From: Mayamaea pseudoterrestris
Taxonomy: Eukaryota; Bacillariophyta; Bacillariophyceae; Sellaphorales; Sellaphoraceae
Direction of reading: 5' to 3'
DNA length: 64,000 nt
Assembly (NCBI GenBank): GCA_027923505.1
Contig: BROI01000011.1
Coordinates: 310,001 to 374,000 of the forward strand
The position numbers were made by a program, and so were the translations under genes. Below, piece by piece: positions 1 to 9,594 of this stretch (the first letter of the stretch is position 1; each line of letters starts with the position of its first letter). The notes beneath the pieces were generated by a model. That model had not been told where the DNA came from, searched no databases, and was given only the letters and a program-made list of their open reading frames with translations.

Positions 1-479
1 CGCGGCACGTCGCTATTGCTTCGCATCGAGAGACCATTGTCACTATAGTTGGTGTCAATTAGTATGCGCTCCTTGAGTATTTTATAGTCGTCATCTTGAT
101 TCCTACATTCATTCGCTATATAGTCGAGCGACATGGATCGTTGCGGAAAATGTTGGCGCAGAAACGCGACGTTGTGCACGTAGTTTGGCGCGCCCCACTC
201 GTCGAGGGCACCCATGTGCGGGTGGTGCGAGTAGTTACCGGCGACGTGAACGTAGGTAATATTGGTCAAATTGGCTTGCCGAATAATCTCCAAACATTCC
301 GGACGAAGCGCCATGAAAGGTGGTCGCGTAACATTTCTAATGCCTGCATGATCATTTTTGTCAACGAGTCCGAGCATTTTCAACGTCTTGCCGTATTTTC
401 CTTCGCGAATCAAGCCGAGACTGACAAAGACTACAGTCACCAGCAGCAGCTGGTTTCGTTTCGCCTGTAGTAGCGACAT
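1..479 (-). CDS. N-terminal part of an unknown type II membrane protein (runs off left edge)
   Basis: The minus strand is open from the ATG at 479 to the window edge (about 159 codons, phase unbroken). The protein starts MSLLQAKRNQ and has a hydrophobic stretch at about residues 10-25 (LLLVTVVFVSLGLI), so it looks like a signal anchor of a type II membrane protein, probably in the Golgi or ER. Several NxT/NxS sequons follow (for example NLTNIT and NYS), which fits a luminal domain. I see no catalytic motif in the visible part. A secretory glycosyltransferase is one possibility, but that is a guess. The reading frame is deduced by direct translation. The 16-bp tandem repeat at 483-550 lies immediately upstream of the ATG and would fall in the 5' UTR. 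Confidence 0.6.
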   Translation of the reverse strand, partial: MSLLQAKRNQLLLVTVVFVSLGLIREGKYGKTLKMLGLVDKNDHAGIRNVTRPPFMALRPECLEIIRQANLTNITYVHVAGNYSHHPHMGALDEWGAPNYVHNVAFLRQHFPQRSMSLDYIANECRNQDDDYKILKERILIDTNYSDNGLSMRSNSDVP

Positions 480-482
480 GAT

Positions 483-550
483 GTTGCTGCTTGGATGCGT
501 TGCTGCTTGGATGCGTTGCTGCTTGGATGCTCTGGTGCTTGCTTGGATGC
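483..550. repeat. 16-bp tandem repeat in a 5' UTR
   Basis: The unit GTTGCTGCTTGGATGC occurs three times without change (483-498, 499-514, 515-530), followed by a diverged fourth copy ending near 550. It lies just upstream of the ATG at 479 of the minus-strand gene, so it is probably transcribed as leader. Confidence 0.85.
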
Positions 551-1271
551 TTTATAAAGTAGTAATGGAGGTGCGAATGGCACGACGGAACAAAAGAGGG
601 AAAAGCGTTTGTGAAACGGCGTGACCGCAGCGCGCGCCGGCGCGCCATGTGACTGGGTCCGTTTCGTCCGACCGCATGACTGCTTGCGAGACGAGCCAAC
701 AAGCAGCAGCTACTTCCTTCCATGATCCAAGAGAGAGAAGCTTTGCTATTTGCAAAATAAATCTAGGAGAGGTCATTGATTCTACAATACACTTGATCGA
801 GTCGTTGGTAGCTTTCAAGTTTTGGAGCAGGTGAATTCTCTCGCCCGTTCGTCTCGACACGCACCTTTCAACGCCCGGACGCATCAAGTCTTCTTGTCGA
901 ATCGTTTTGAAACTGCAACTGCTTGCAATCTACAGATTGGCTTATTTGGACTTTGACTATAGTTTTCAGAGAAGAGGGTTCAGAGCTAGTGCATCACTTG
1001 CGGCGTAGCGACGGAGCGACGGAGCGATTGACGCTCGCAATCAGCACAAGCCAGCGAGCCCTTGATTAAAAACAAACAATCAGTCAAACGACAATCCATT
1101 ATAGGCTGAAACTGAAACAAGAAAGGTAGAAGTTACTGGTGGACTCATTTGAAAAAGTTTGTGACGACTATCGAAAATTTTGTTCCACGAGGAGAAGGAA
1201 GACGAGGTGTGTTGCAAATTAAATTTTGACATCGCTACGTACACCATTCATGCAAGGACCTTTCTACAACC
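551..1271. other. Intergenic region between divergent genes
   Basis: About 720 bp separate the minus-strand gene (start 479) from the LRR gene (start 1272) and should hold both promoters. Short frames here begin with non-ATG codons or have no recognisable features. A small direct repeat (CGACGGAG twice, about 1010-1026) is the only structure I see. Confidence 0.5.
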
Positions 1272-3689
1272 ATGCCAGTCCGCATTTTCATTGAGATTTG
1301 CGGAAGCGTCGACTGTACCACTCCTACATTGCAGCAGGAGCCGGAGCAAAAGCGACGACAGCGCCGACCCACGGAGAGTGGCGCCGCAGCTGCCAATGGT
1401 GGCAACGAACACTCTAATACAACCATACTCGTCACGGTTCCAAGTCTAGTGGATGGACCGCAGTCCAACGTATTGGCCAACATTCTCATTACGCAAGTCG
1501 ATGCAATCATGGCGGAGAGCAGCAGTGTTAGTGACAACAGTCACTCTGCCGCAACAACTGCATTTGTAACGTCACTTACTTTGGAGCAACTCGTCATGAC
1601 GCCGGAAGGAACGCACGGCATTCTACTCTTTCTGGCCATTCACGCCCACTCTGTGACGCAAGTTTCCTTTCGCGACTTGATACAACTGCCATTAGTAGTT
1701 GATGGTGACGAATACGCTGCGAATAATGACAATGTTGCGTCAGACTTTGCGTTGCAAATGATTGACGCCGTCGCGCAAGCCTTGGTTGGCGCGCGACTGG
1801 AACGGTTGGAGTTGAGTCACATGACACTTTCGCCGCAAGTGTGGCAGTGTTGGAAGACGCAGAAGCAATTGACCATGCTCAAGCTTGACTACTGCATTGT
1901 GAATGACGCTTCGCTGCAAGCCTTGTTTGAGCAAATGTCGGATTGCTTCAAGTCACTGCAAGACTTGTATTTCGTCTTGAGCGAGACGCAGCTTTCGTCA
2001 CTGGGCTTGGATGCGGCGGATCGCATACTGACCGCGTGTCAGCAACTGTCGTCGTTGCGATGGGTGTACAAGTACTTTTCGACGCCGCCACTCGAGTTTG
2101 GAGCGCCAACCAACAAGTTTCCCATGGCCGGCTTGCGGCAACTCGTCACGCGAGACAATGCGGAAGCAGCCACGTTGCTGCAGCAACTCGTGTTGGAAGG
2201 CTGTCTACTGAACGACCATGACATTGGCCAATTGTGCAGCATCTTGTCGGAACTAACGTCGTTGCGCAACCTCAAGCTCCGCAATCTGCAGTTGACCAAT
2301 GCACACACGCAAACTATTGCGCGCGCCCTGTTTCATGCGCAGGCGCCTTTGAAAAACATGGACTGGAGCGGCAACAAGATTTCGCAACCAGGTTTGCAGA
2401 GTGTGTTGGACTTGGTGGCGAGTCTATCGACACCTATTCGGTCGTTGTTTCTGAACTCGAACCACATCAATCGCGAGTGCTTCAACATGCTGATTGACTT
2501 TTTGCAAGTCAATCACTTGGCGGATAGTATTGATTTACGGCTCTTGAACAATCCCTACGATGCCGAACGCATTGCTCCGTTGCTGGCGCTGGCACTCTGG
2601 GAGGCGGAGCGGGAGCGTGATGATGCACTCAGGGCGTTAAAGGATGTAAAGGAAAATCGCAGTAGCCGATCTTTGAAACTGGAACAAGAGAATGCGCAAC
2701 TAAAGGAACAACTTGAAACGATGTTCAAGGCGTTTGCTATAATAGGTGCGGCGCAGGGCGTCGAGGAGCACGTACGGCTGTTGGATCGTGTGACTCGATT
2801 GGAAGACAGTGTTTTGAGCCGGGGCCAGGTTTCGCGGCAGAGTAGCGGAAGATCTAGTCGTCAAGGAAGTAACCGAGATCTCGGAAGTCGCCAAGGCAGC
2901 AGTCGAGATCTTGGTGGGCGACAAGGTAGTAGCCGCGATCTCGGAGGTAGCTGGCAAGGAATATCTCACGATCATGTCTTGCAGACTCCACCAGGCAGTC
3001 GGCGCCCCATGGCACTGGCTCCCAATCTCATGGAAACCCCTCGTGAAGATCGACGACCAGCCTTGCCTGCCAAGACAAAGAGTCCCGACACTTTTATCAG
3101 CGGCATGAGTTCCACGACGGCTCGATCTCGCCGACCACCTTCCGCGGCCAAGAGTGCGGATGGAGGCGTTTTACACCGCATGCAGCAACACTCACGCAGT
3201 GGATCAAGTCGGCGCCTCGTCGACACCAACGTAAACGATGAATTTAATGTGGATCGCACGAGCCGATCGAATGCAGTTACTGCTACTGCAACCAGCAGCC
3301 GACAGCCACCGCCATCGCAGCAGCAGCAACGACCCATTGTGGCTCGGTCATTGTCGGCTAATATATCACGACCAGCACTGGAGGATGGTAGTCCACAGGC
3401 AGATGTTTTGACAAACATTTCTGGCCACGGCAGCAGCGGAGGAGGAGGTGGTGCACGTCGAATTCCCATTTCATTAGACCAAGCACCGAGCAGTGGCCAA
3501 CGTCGACTAGCGACTGCCAGTTCCACGTCTGCTGCCATTGCGGGAGCCAGAATGCATCAAAGCTACAGTGGATCCTCGACGCAGAGTGCATCTTGGGCAG
3601 CGGATAGTGAACGAGTCAATCAGAGTTACAATGGATTCTCTGGTAATTGGGATCTGGATGATGTAAAGGAGACTCCATACGAAGAGTAG
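1272..3689 (+). CDS. Leucine-rich repeat (RNI-type) protein with coiled coil and Ser/Arg-rich tail
   Basis: This is an 805-aa protein starting at the ATG at 1272. Residues of about 170-430 hold irregular leucine-rich repeats of the ribonuclease-inhibitor type, with repeated patterns such as LxxLxLxxxxLT and LRNLKLRNLQLTN and the asparagine-ladder segment LFLNSNHIN. A short charged helix (ERERDDALRALKDV onward, about residues 448-485) looks like a coiled coil. The rest (about residues 500-805) is low complexity, rich in Ser, Arg, Gly and Gln, and contains a 10-residue repeat around SRQGSSRDLG. LRR proteins of this kind are usually scaffolds for protein binding, and no enzymatic domain is visible. 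The partner and role are unknown. Whether it is cytosolic is inferred from the lack of a signal peptide or TM segment. Confidence 0.8.
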   Translation: MPVRIFIEICGSVDCTTPTLQQEPEQKRRQRRPTESGAAAANGGNEHSNTTILVTVPSLVDGPQSNVLANILITQVDAIMAESSSVSDNSHSAATTAFVTSLTLEQLVMTPEGTHGILLFLAIHAHSVTQVSFRDLIQLPLVVDGDEYAANNDNVASDFALQMIDAVAQALVGARLERLELSHMTLSPQVWQCWKTQKQLTMLKLDYCIVNDASLQALFEQMSDCFKSLQDLYFVLSETQLSSLGLDAADRILTACQQLSSLRWVYKYFSTPPLEFGAPTNKFPMAGLRQLVTRDNAEAATLLQQLVLEGCLLNDHDIGQLCSILSELTSLRNLKLRNLQLTNAHTQTIARALFHAQAPLKNMDWSGNKISQPGLQSVLDLVASLSTPIRSLFLNSNHINRECFNMLIDFLQVNHLADSIDLRLLNNPYDAERIAPLLALALWEAERERDDALRALKDVKENRSSRSLKLEQENAQLKEQLETMFKAFAIIGAAQGVEEHVRLLDRVTRLEDSVLSRGQVSRQSSGRSSRQGSNRDLGSRQGSSRDLGGRQGSSRDLGGSWQGISHDHVLQTPPGSRRPMALAPNLMETPREDRRPALPAKTKSPDTFISGMSSTTARSRRPPSAAKSADGGVLHRMQQHSRSGSSRRLVDTNVNDEFNVDRTSRSNAVTATATSSRQPPPSQQQQRPIVARSLSANISRPALEDGSPQADVLTNISGHGSSGGGGGARRIPISLDQAPSSGQRRLATASSTSAAIAGARMHQSYSGSSTQSASWAADSERVNQSYNGFSGNWDLDDVKETPYEE
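2857..2946 (+). repeat. In-frame 30-bp tandem repeat (SRQGSSRDLG)
   Basis: Three diverged 30-nt units inside the LRR gene encode SRQGSNRDLG, SRQGSSRDLG and GRQGSSRDLG. The unit carries RxxS sites that basophilic kinases could use, which is inference. Confidence 0.7.
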
Positions 3690-4080
3690 GAATAGTGCAA
3701 CGCAAATTTGACTTGATAATTTAAACCTTGAAGACTCTCATAGGTTCCTTACTAGTTTCAGTGCATTGACAATGCGTCCTTGCTAAATTGACAGGTCAGA
3801 GTGGATGTTGCTAGTGTCGTACAGTAACGTTTCTTTCTCGGAGCCAAATTTCCATTGCCATACTCGTAGAGTCTCACTGCCGATTCAAGGCGGACTCCTC
3901 GTACCAAACACTTGCTCGACCTTCTGTTATTCTACTGCGTCGATGTCTGTCCAATTTTTGTCTTAGTAAGAGCGCACATACTCGATAGTTAGCCAACAGT
4001 AAGCACAAAAATTGCGTCGCACCGAAACACAATTTGCGTTTGTTCTTGGAAAATGGCCGCCGTCCATTATTTACTTGACC
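3690..4080. other. Intergenic region
   Basis: This holds the 3' flank of the LRR gene and the promoter and leader of the TPR gene. The TPR reading frame stays open back to a TTG at 4012, but the first ATG is at 4081. I see nothing else in it. Confidence 0.5.
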
Positions 4081-5463
4081 ATGGCAGCCTGCCGCGTTTC
4101 CGCCCAACGCATACTCAGACAATCAATATCACAGTACTGTCGACTAGTGAAGCATGAGAGACTCCTAGATTTTAGGTTGCATCAACGTGCTGCTGCCACT
4201 ACATGGCCGAGGACGCTTCCTCGCTTTCACTCCTCCATATCATTTACTCGAAACTATGAAGCAACGACGAGCAGCATACTCGATGCTGAAATTGTCCGAG
4301 AGACAAAGTCGGTCAATAAGAGTCAGCAGCGACGAATGGAGGAAGAAAGGCGGCGACAGGAGCTTGAAGATGAGCTCGCAGCAGCCTTGCAACGCCACGA
4401 GGAATTGCTTGCACAAGCGAATGCAGAAAGCAATGAGCAATCGCAATCGCAATCGCAGCAGCAGCAGCAGCTCAAAGACTCTCTTTTACAATTACGAATC
4501 ATTTACGAGTCATTGGAATACTGGGACCAGGCGCTACGTTTAGAGGAAATTTATTTTGAAAGGCATCAACACGATATGACGCTAGCGGAACGAGCCGATG
4601 CAGTCTATCGGCAGGGCAAACTAAGCATGCGCATGAATGATCTTTCGCAAGCCAATCGACACTATCAGCAAGCCTTGAAAATGTTACAGCAAGATTTTAA
4701 TGCTGAAGATGACAGTGCTGTGTCTCCCTTGATTGGCAATATCATAATTTCAATGTCTGGCATTCACTACCATCGTGGACGGCTGGAGGATTCCTTGCAA
4801 ACCTTGCTAAAAGCAGAGCCATACTTTACACCAAGCAATTCGCCTCCACATGTTGATCTTGTCAAGTGCATTCAACATCAAGGGTTGCTGCATCGAAGCA
4901 TGCAGCAGTTTCAAGAAGCGAGTGACAAGTATCGACAAGCTCTTGGAGTGTTGAATACCTTGCGTTTGACACTCGAGGAACCCGTCTTTTACGAGAAGCG
5001 GCAAAATGTCCAACTCGATCTTGCCGACGTATTGGCCGTTTTGGACGAGAATGAACAAGCTTGTGACTTGTACAAGGAGATTTTGCAGCAGAATCAAGCG
5101 AGGCAAACATCCAACGAAAACCACGAATTTACAATTTTGGACGGAGTCATTCTGCACAATCTTGGTCGCATTCACGCACAGTCCGAGCATTCCAGAGAAT
5201 TGGCCTTGGAGGAGTTGACGCAAGCACTTTCCATCAAGCAAGACTTGCTGGGCGACTCGCACCCCGAAGTGCTCAAAACACTTGTTGCGCTCGGCGCGCT
5301 CCATGCCGTCATGAAGACTACTTCAAAAGCTTTGCAGTGCTTTCAAAGGTCGCTATTGATTGCCCGCATACATGCCGAGGAAGATGATGAAAATGTCATG
5401 TTGATTCTAAGAAACATTGCCGTGTTAAAGGGAGAAAAGGTTGCAAAGTGGGGCGAGGAGTGA
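4081..5463 (+). CDS. TPR protein, probably mitochondrial
   Basis: The protein is 460 aa from the ATG at 4081 (context ACCATGG). The frame is open 23 codons further up, but only from a TTG. The N-terminus (MAACRVSAQRILRQSIS, then a basic, Ser/Arg-rich stretch to FTRNYE) has no acidic residue for the first two dozen positions and looks like a mitochondrial presequence. Residues of about 85-135 form a charged, Gln-rich helix (EEERRRQELEDEL and a SQSQSQQQQQ run). The rest is a tetratricopeptide-repeat solenoid, with kinesin-light-chain-like units such as ANRHYQQALKML, ASDKYRQALGVL and ALEELTQALSIKQDLLGDSHPEV. TPR repeats bind other proteins, and the partner cannot be told. It is convergent with eIF3c across a 166-bp gap that contains a hairpin repeat. 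Confidence 0.8.
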   Translation: MAACRVSAQRILRQSISQYCRLVKHERLLDFRLHQRAAATTWPRTLPRFHSSISFTRNYEATTSSILDAEIVRETKSVNKSQQRRMEEERRRQELEDELAAALQRHEELLAQANAESNEQSQSQSQQQQQLKDSLLQLRIIYESLEYWDQALRLEEIYFERHQHDMTLAERADAVYRQGKLSMRMNDLSQANRHYQQALKMLQQDFNAEDDSAVSPLIGNIIISMSGIHYHRGRLEDSLQTLLKAEPYFTPSNSPPHVDLVKCIQHQGLLHRSMQQFQEASDKYRQALGVLNTLRLTLEEPVFYEKRQNVQLDLADVLAVLDENEQACDLYKEILQQNQARQTSNENHEFTILDGVILHNLGRIHAQSEHSRELALEELTQALSIKQDLLGDSHPEVLKTLVALGALHAVMKTTSKALQCFQRSLLIARIHAEEDDENVMLILRNIAVLKGEKVAKWGEE

Positions 5464-5480
5464 CCATATTATAATCTATC

Positions 5481-5537
5481 GGCGCCTCGTAGATGCCTAC
5501 GTGGATTCATTGGCGCCTCGTAGATGCCTACGTGGAT
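5481..5537. repeat. Duplicated 26-bp element with hairpin between convergent genes
   Basis: Two perfect copies of a 26-bp sequence (5481-5506 and 5512-5537, period 31) lie between the stop codons of the TPR gene and eIF3c. Each contains the inverted repeat CGTAG-ATGC-CTACG, so each could fold as a 5-bp stem with a 4-nt loop. A role in 3' end formation of one or both genes is inference. Confidence 0.75.
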
Positions 5538-5629
5538 GACTTGCTAGCACTTTGTCCGTAATTGTTAACGCTTTAAAACTGATACTAATAGTGTACTTCG
5601 TAACTGCTGCTTGATGTCTGGCGATTTAT

Positions 5630-8600
5630 TTAATTTCTGCGTCCACGACCACCTCCGCCTCGTCCGCCGCTGCTGTAACGACCTCCACCATCGCCACCGC
5701 GTCCGCCTCTGCCACCTCCGCTTCGTCCGCCGCCGCTATAACGACCACCGCCATCGCCACTGCGGCCGCCTCTGCCACCTCCGCGACCACGGCCTCCTCC
5801 TTGGCCCCCGCCGCGATAGTTGCCGCCTCCCCGACCTCCACGGTCGCCTCGGCCCTGCCAACGATGCTCATCACCATCCTTCCAATCTTCCTTGAAGCCG
5901 TGGCTTCCCGACTGAGCATCCAACAAACGTTCGTTCGACTCGACCAAGTGAGCAGTCTTTTCAGCCAACTGGAGCGTAAGGATCTGCAATGGCGTAGGAT
6001 CAGATTTGCGCAAGACAACCGTCTCGGTAGGCTGATCCCATGTTGCGTGAAGCTCGCGGTTGATAATCATTTTAGAAACGATGCTGTGTACCTCGTTCTT
6101 CGTCATGTCAAACATTTCAGTCAAGACGTTCAGAGACAGCGACTCATACTGCTTGGAAAAGGCGAAAAGGTACGTTCGCAAGGCTTCCAACTTGATCTTG
6201 CCAACAAGCATATTTCCGATATCCTTAGCGGCATTCTCGCCCGGCACAAGCTGCCAAACATCAAGGTTCGTCAACTGCTCCACACAAGTCATCCAGTCAC
6301 CACGCATCAATGCCTTGGAAGCGCTCATGACAAAGTCGCGAGTCTGCTCCGGAGGACCAGTAAAGACCTGATGATTGTACTGATCAATTAGCTTGCGAAA
6401 GTTTCGTGAAACATGACGCTGGTACCTGCGCGAACTCGTTCCAGACTCTTGCTCGGCCATGTTAGGAACTTCAAGAAGCATGGCACTAATCAAATGGCAA
6501 GCCTCCAACAAGTCAAGATTGATATGCTGGTGGTAGGGAACCTGTCGACGCTTCTCCGCCTTTTCCTGCTCGGCACTCTTGTCGCCTCCGTGAAAGAATC
6601 GCTGAATGCCCTGAGCCAAAAGTTCACGAACTCGACCAGAGCAAAGGTCCGAGAGACACTGGTGCGCTTCGTAAATCCGGCCAACGCGAAAGGCGCTCAT
6701 ACCAACATTGGCGATCATGCGGTTGTAAAGAATCATGGTCGAGACGTCGTCGCTAGAGTAAATCGTATCCTGGATGTGCGACATGAGAAGGAGATCGCTG
6801 GCGTCGACGTATCGATCATGCAACGCATGATGATAAATCTGACAAATAGTGGCACGGTACTTGGCTTGCTCCGTTCCGTGCTTGTAGACGTACTGACAGA
6901 GTTCCGTCATCAATGCACCATAGTTAACCGTTGGTGGGTCTTCGACGACAGGTGGTCCAGTTGCAGCAGCTGGATGGACCTGCTTAAAGTCAGTTTGTCC
7001 CTTCGTCTTGTCGGCGTAAATGCATGCTGGGTGCAACATTGATACCTCTCCATGCTGCTTGTAGAAAAGCGAAGCCTTGTCGACCTGAGTGGCAATGCTA
7101 TCATGTCGGTAGTAAATGTGCTCAATACGAAGCTGAGCCAAGAGTGCCGCTTCAACGTGCGACCCTTGAGATGCGAAATACGTTTGACAACGTGCCAAGA
7201 GTTCCACGAGCTTGGACTCATCCCTCAACCGAACAATATACTCGGGCGAATGATGAGAAATCTTTTGCAAGCTCTTGTTGTATTCCTCCTCCAAGCGAGA
7301 TAAGTGCAAGGAGAGCGATCCAACCACGTAGATCACCTTCTTTTCATCATCCGACAACGTCGCTTCCTTATCCAAACGAAGACGCTCAGCGCGCTCATCC
7401 TCCGACTCGGCCTCTCCCGTATGCGGATTGATAAGCTTTTCATCGGCGGAAAATGCGGCCATGGCGCCGTCGGTCGCATTCGCCGTCGCCTTCATCTTAT
7501 CCGTTCCCAACGACTCTCCCTTGCCCGTCAAGAACAAACCCGCCTCATCAACAGTCTCGACGCCAAGTTTGTAACCCTCATCCAACACATCAGCAATCCG
7601 CTCCAAGTAAGCTGCACACGACTTCCACGTGGGCGTGTCCATAAAGTCGTCCATGGTCCGCAACAAGCCAAACTCGGCGGCAATTACCTGCATGAGAATG
7701 GGAATCTCCACGCGCGGACCAAACTCGAGCGAAAGACGCGAAAGTGCTTCCAACTGACGCAAAATTTGACGATTATCCTTGCCCTTGCGACCACGCTGGG
7801 CTGCCAGTTCTTTGACCTTGCGGTCCAATAGGCTTGGCGTGACGGCTTCCTCCGGAATGATACTCTTGGTAGCCGTGACTGCCTCCTTGGCCGCCAAAGC
7901 AAGCGCCGCCTTTTCCTTGGCTTCCGCTCTCTGCTTGGCGCGCTCATCCTTGTTCTTGACAACCTTTTCCTTGCCGACTGTATTCTTCTTGAGCCAGCGG
8001 GCTCGACCCTTGAGTTCAGCATAGGCGCCAGCTTCTTCGTCCGAGCTTGACGACGAGTCGCTTCCCGAAGCCCACTCGTCCTCGTCCTCCGAGCCGCTGT
8101 CAGACTGTTTGAAGTGTGAACAAGTATGTTGAGTGAGTAAACATGCGAGTCAAAATGTTTTAGGGAAAACACTCATATCACACTTCCTCTTTCAAATTAA
8201 TCACTCAGTCTATGAACATCTTGGTGTGGTCTCATGCACGCGCGACATCCCATCAAGTTTCGCTTTGTCAGCGACCCTGGGAGGCTGCGCGCGTACCATC
8301 GGAAACGAGGAATTCGTGTTCCAATAATGGAAACCGAAAAACATCCTTGTGATTTTGCAACAACAACAACAACAACAACAGACAGCAGGGCAAGCAAGCA
8401 AACACACGAGACAAGCCATCAACTAAATTATAGAAATATCAAGCAACGTACCCCTGAACCATCGTCATCGTCGTCACTCTTGCTCGACTCGCTGCTGCTA
8501 CTTGCATCGCTCGAAACAACGGCAGCCGCCTTTTTCTTGGTTGCCACCTTGCCCGAAGCACTGCTCCCGCTGCTGCTACTACTACTACTGCTCGAAGCCG

Positions 8601-9129
8601 AAGAATCATCATCGTCATCATCATGCGTCACAATAGGATTCTTCTTGTATTCCGCAATGACAACGGCATACGCCTTGTTGTGCTTCTTCAAGGTCAACTT
8701 CATGCGGTTCAAGGCGCGGCCCTGGCGCGCACTGAGCGTTTGAAACTGCGCCTTGTCGAGCAGTCGCTCGGCGACGTAGTCCTCCAAATCCACCAGCATT
8801 TTGACCAGTGGCTTTGGTACACCATCGGCTAGTATAGACTTGTATTTGATCATACTCTTGGCCAATTCATCAAACTGCGTTTGAATATTGTAGTAGTTGC
8901 GCTCGCGCATGCTTTTACGTAAACTCGCTATACTCGACTGAAAGGCCTCGAGGGCACGCTGCTGCATGGTTTTGACGACGCGGCCATGGTCGTCGCTCGA
9001 GTCGGAGCTTTCCGAAAGGGCGACCCAGCGATTGTCGCCCTTGGCCGATGCGACGGAGGATTCGTCGCTGCTGGCGTTGCTCGAGTTTTCCGATGCGCTC
9101 GAATCATCGCCAGCCCAGAATCGAGACAT
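5630..9129 (-). CDS. EIF3C: Eukaryotic translation initiation factor 3 subunit C
   Basis: eIF3c is a core subunit of eIF3, which assembles the 43S pre-initiation complex in the cytosol. Two exons are inferred. Exon 1 is 9129-8452, with ATG at 9129 (MSRFWAGDDSS). Exon 2 is 8104-5630. The intron 8451-8105 (347 nt) has donor GTACGT and acceptor CAG, and joins in phase 0, giving 1,050 aa. The N-terminus has the acidic Ser/Asp/Glu-rich tract typical of eIF3c, then the eIF3c N-domain (ALEAFQSSIASLRKSMRERNYYNIQTQ, given here in two parts: ALEAFQSSIASLRK and SMRERNYYNIQTQ). Exon 2 starts with an acidic tract and GRARWLKKNTV, a conserved eIF3c motif. A PCI domain follows at about residues 770-950 (YLFAFSKQYESLSLNVLTE). 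The C-terminus is RGG-rich with a 21-residue repeat. The last shared block ends near LLDAQSGSHGF. Size and order agree with the family. Identification is by motif recognition only. Confidence 0.95.
5650..5775 (-). repeat. 63-bp in-frame repeat encoding RGG motifs
   Basis: Two diverged copies of a 63-nt unit near the 3' end of eIF3c encode GGRGGRSGDGGGRYSGGGRS and a close relative. RGG repeats usually bind RNA and are often arginine-methylated. Confidence 0.6.
8358..8380. repeat. (CAA)n microsatellite in eIF3c intron
   Basis: A run of seven to eight CAA units on the plus strand lies inside the 347-nt intron. It reads TTG-rich on the gene strand. The intron is three to five times longer than the others in this window. 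Confidence 0.8.
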
Positions 9130-9594
9130 AATAATTGATTGATAGTAACACTGCTAGTGAAGGAGAATAGACAGTAAGCTGTTCGATTGTCTTGATAGTT
9201 TTCCTTGACAATGAATGCGACAAAGAAAGAGTTGCAGCGCTTGTTTCGTTTTGCGGTGCGGAAATGGGTTATGTTGAGCGGATATTGGGTCGTGCTCCGA
9301 CAATTTAGTTGCGCTGCGAGTTTTTGACATTAGTGTTTTCGCCCATGAATCCGAACCTTTCACGTTTTGAAAACGACTGATCGACAGACGGTTCCACGTA
9401 CGATTCGCACGTGCACTGGCGATCCACGCGCTGCAACCAACTCGAACCCATGAAGAACGAGCCGCTCATTCTCATCATCCACAAAAGAATACGTTCCAAA
9501 ACGAGAAGCAAAAGTGAAACGGAGAGGGTGAGAGCGGTAAAAGAAAGAAAAAACGACATTACAGCAACAAAACTACACGACTTTTACGATAACG
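9130..9594. promoter_or_regulatory. Divergent promoter region, eIF3c / JmjC gene
   Basis: The 465 bp between the start codons of two divergent genes must hold both promoters. The leader just before 9595 is A-rich (AAAGAAAGAAAAAACG). I see no clear TATA box. Short open frames here have no supporting features. Confidence 0.5.

Noticed and set aside
4012-4080. TTG-initiated 23-codon extension of the TPR protein
   Set aside because: Nuclear genes start with ATG. The ATG at 4081 has a good context and begins a mitochondrial-like presequence.
5801-7831. Several plus-strand frames of 100-210 aa opposite eIF3c
   Set aside because: They are antisense shadows of a strongly recognised gene.
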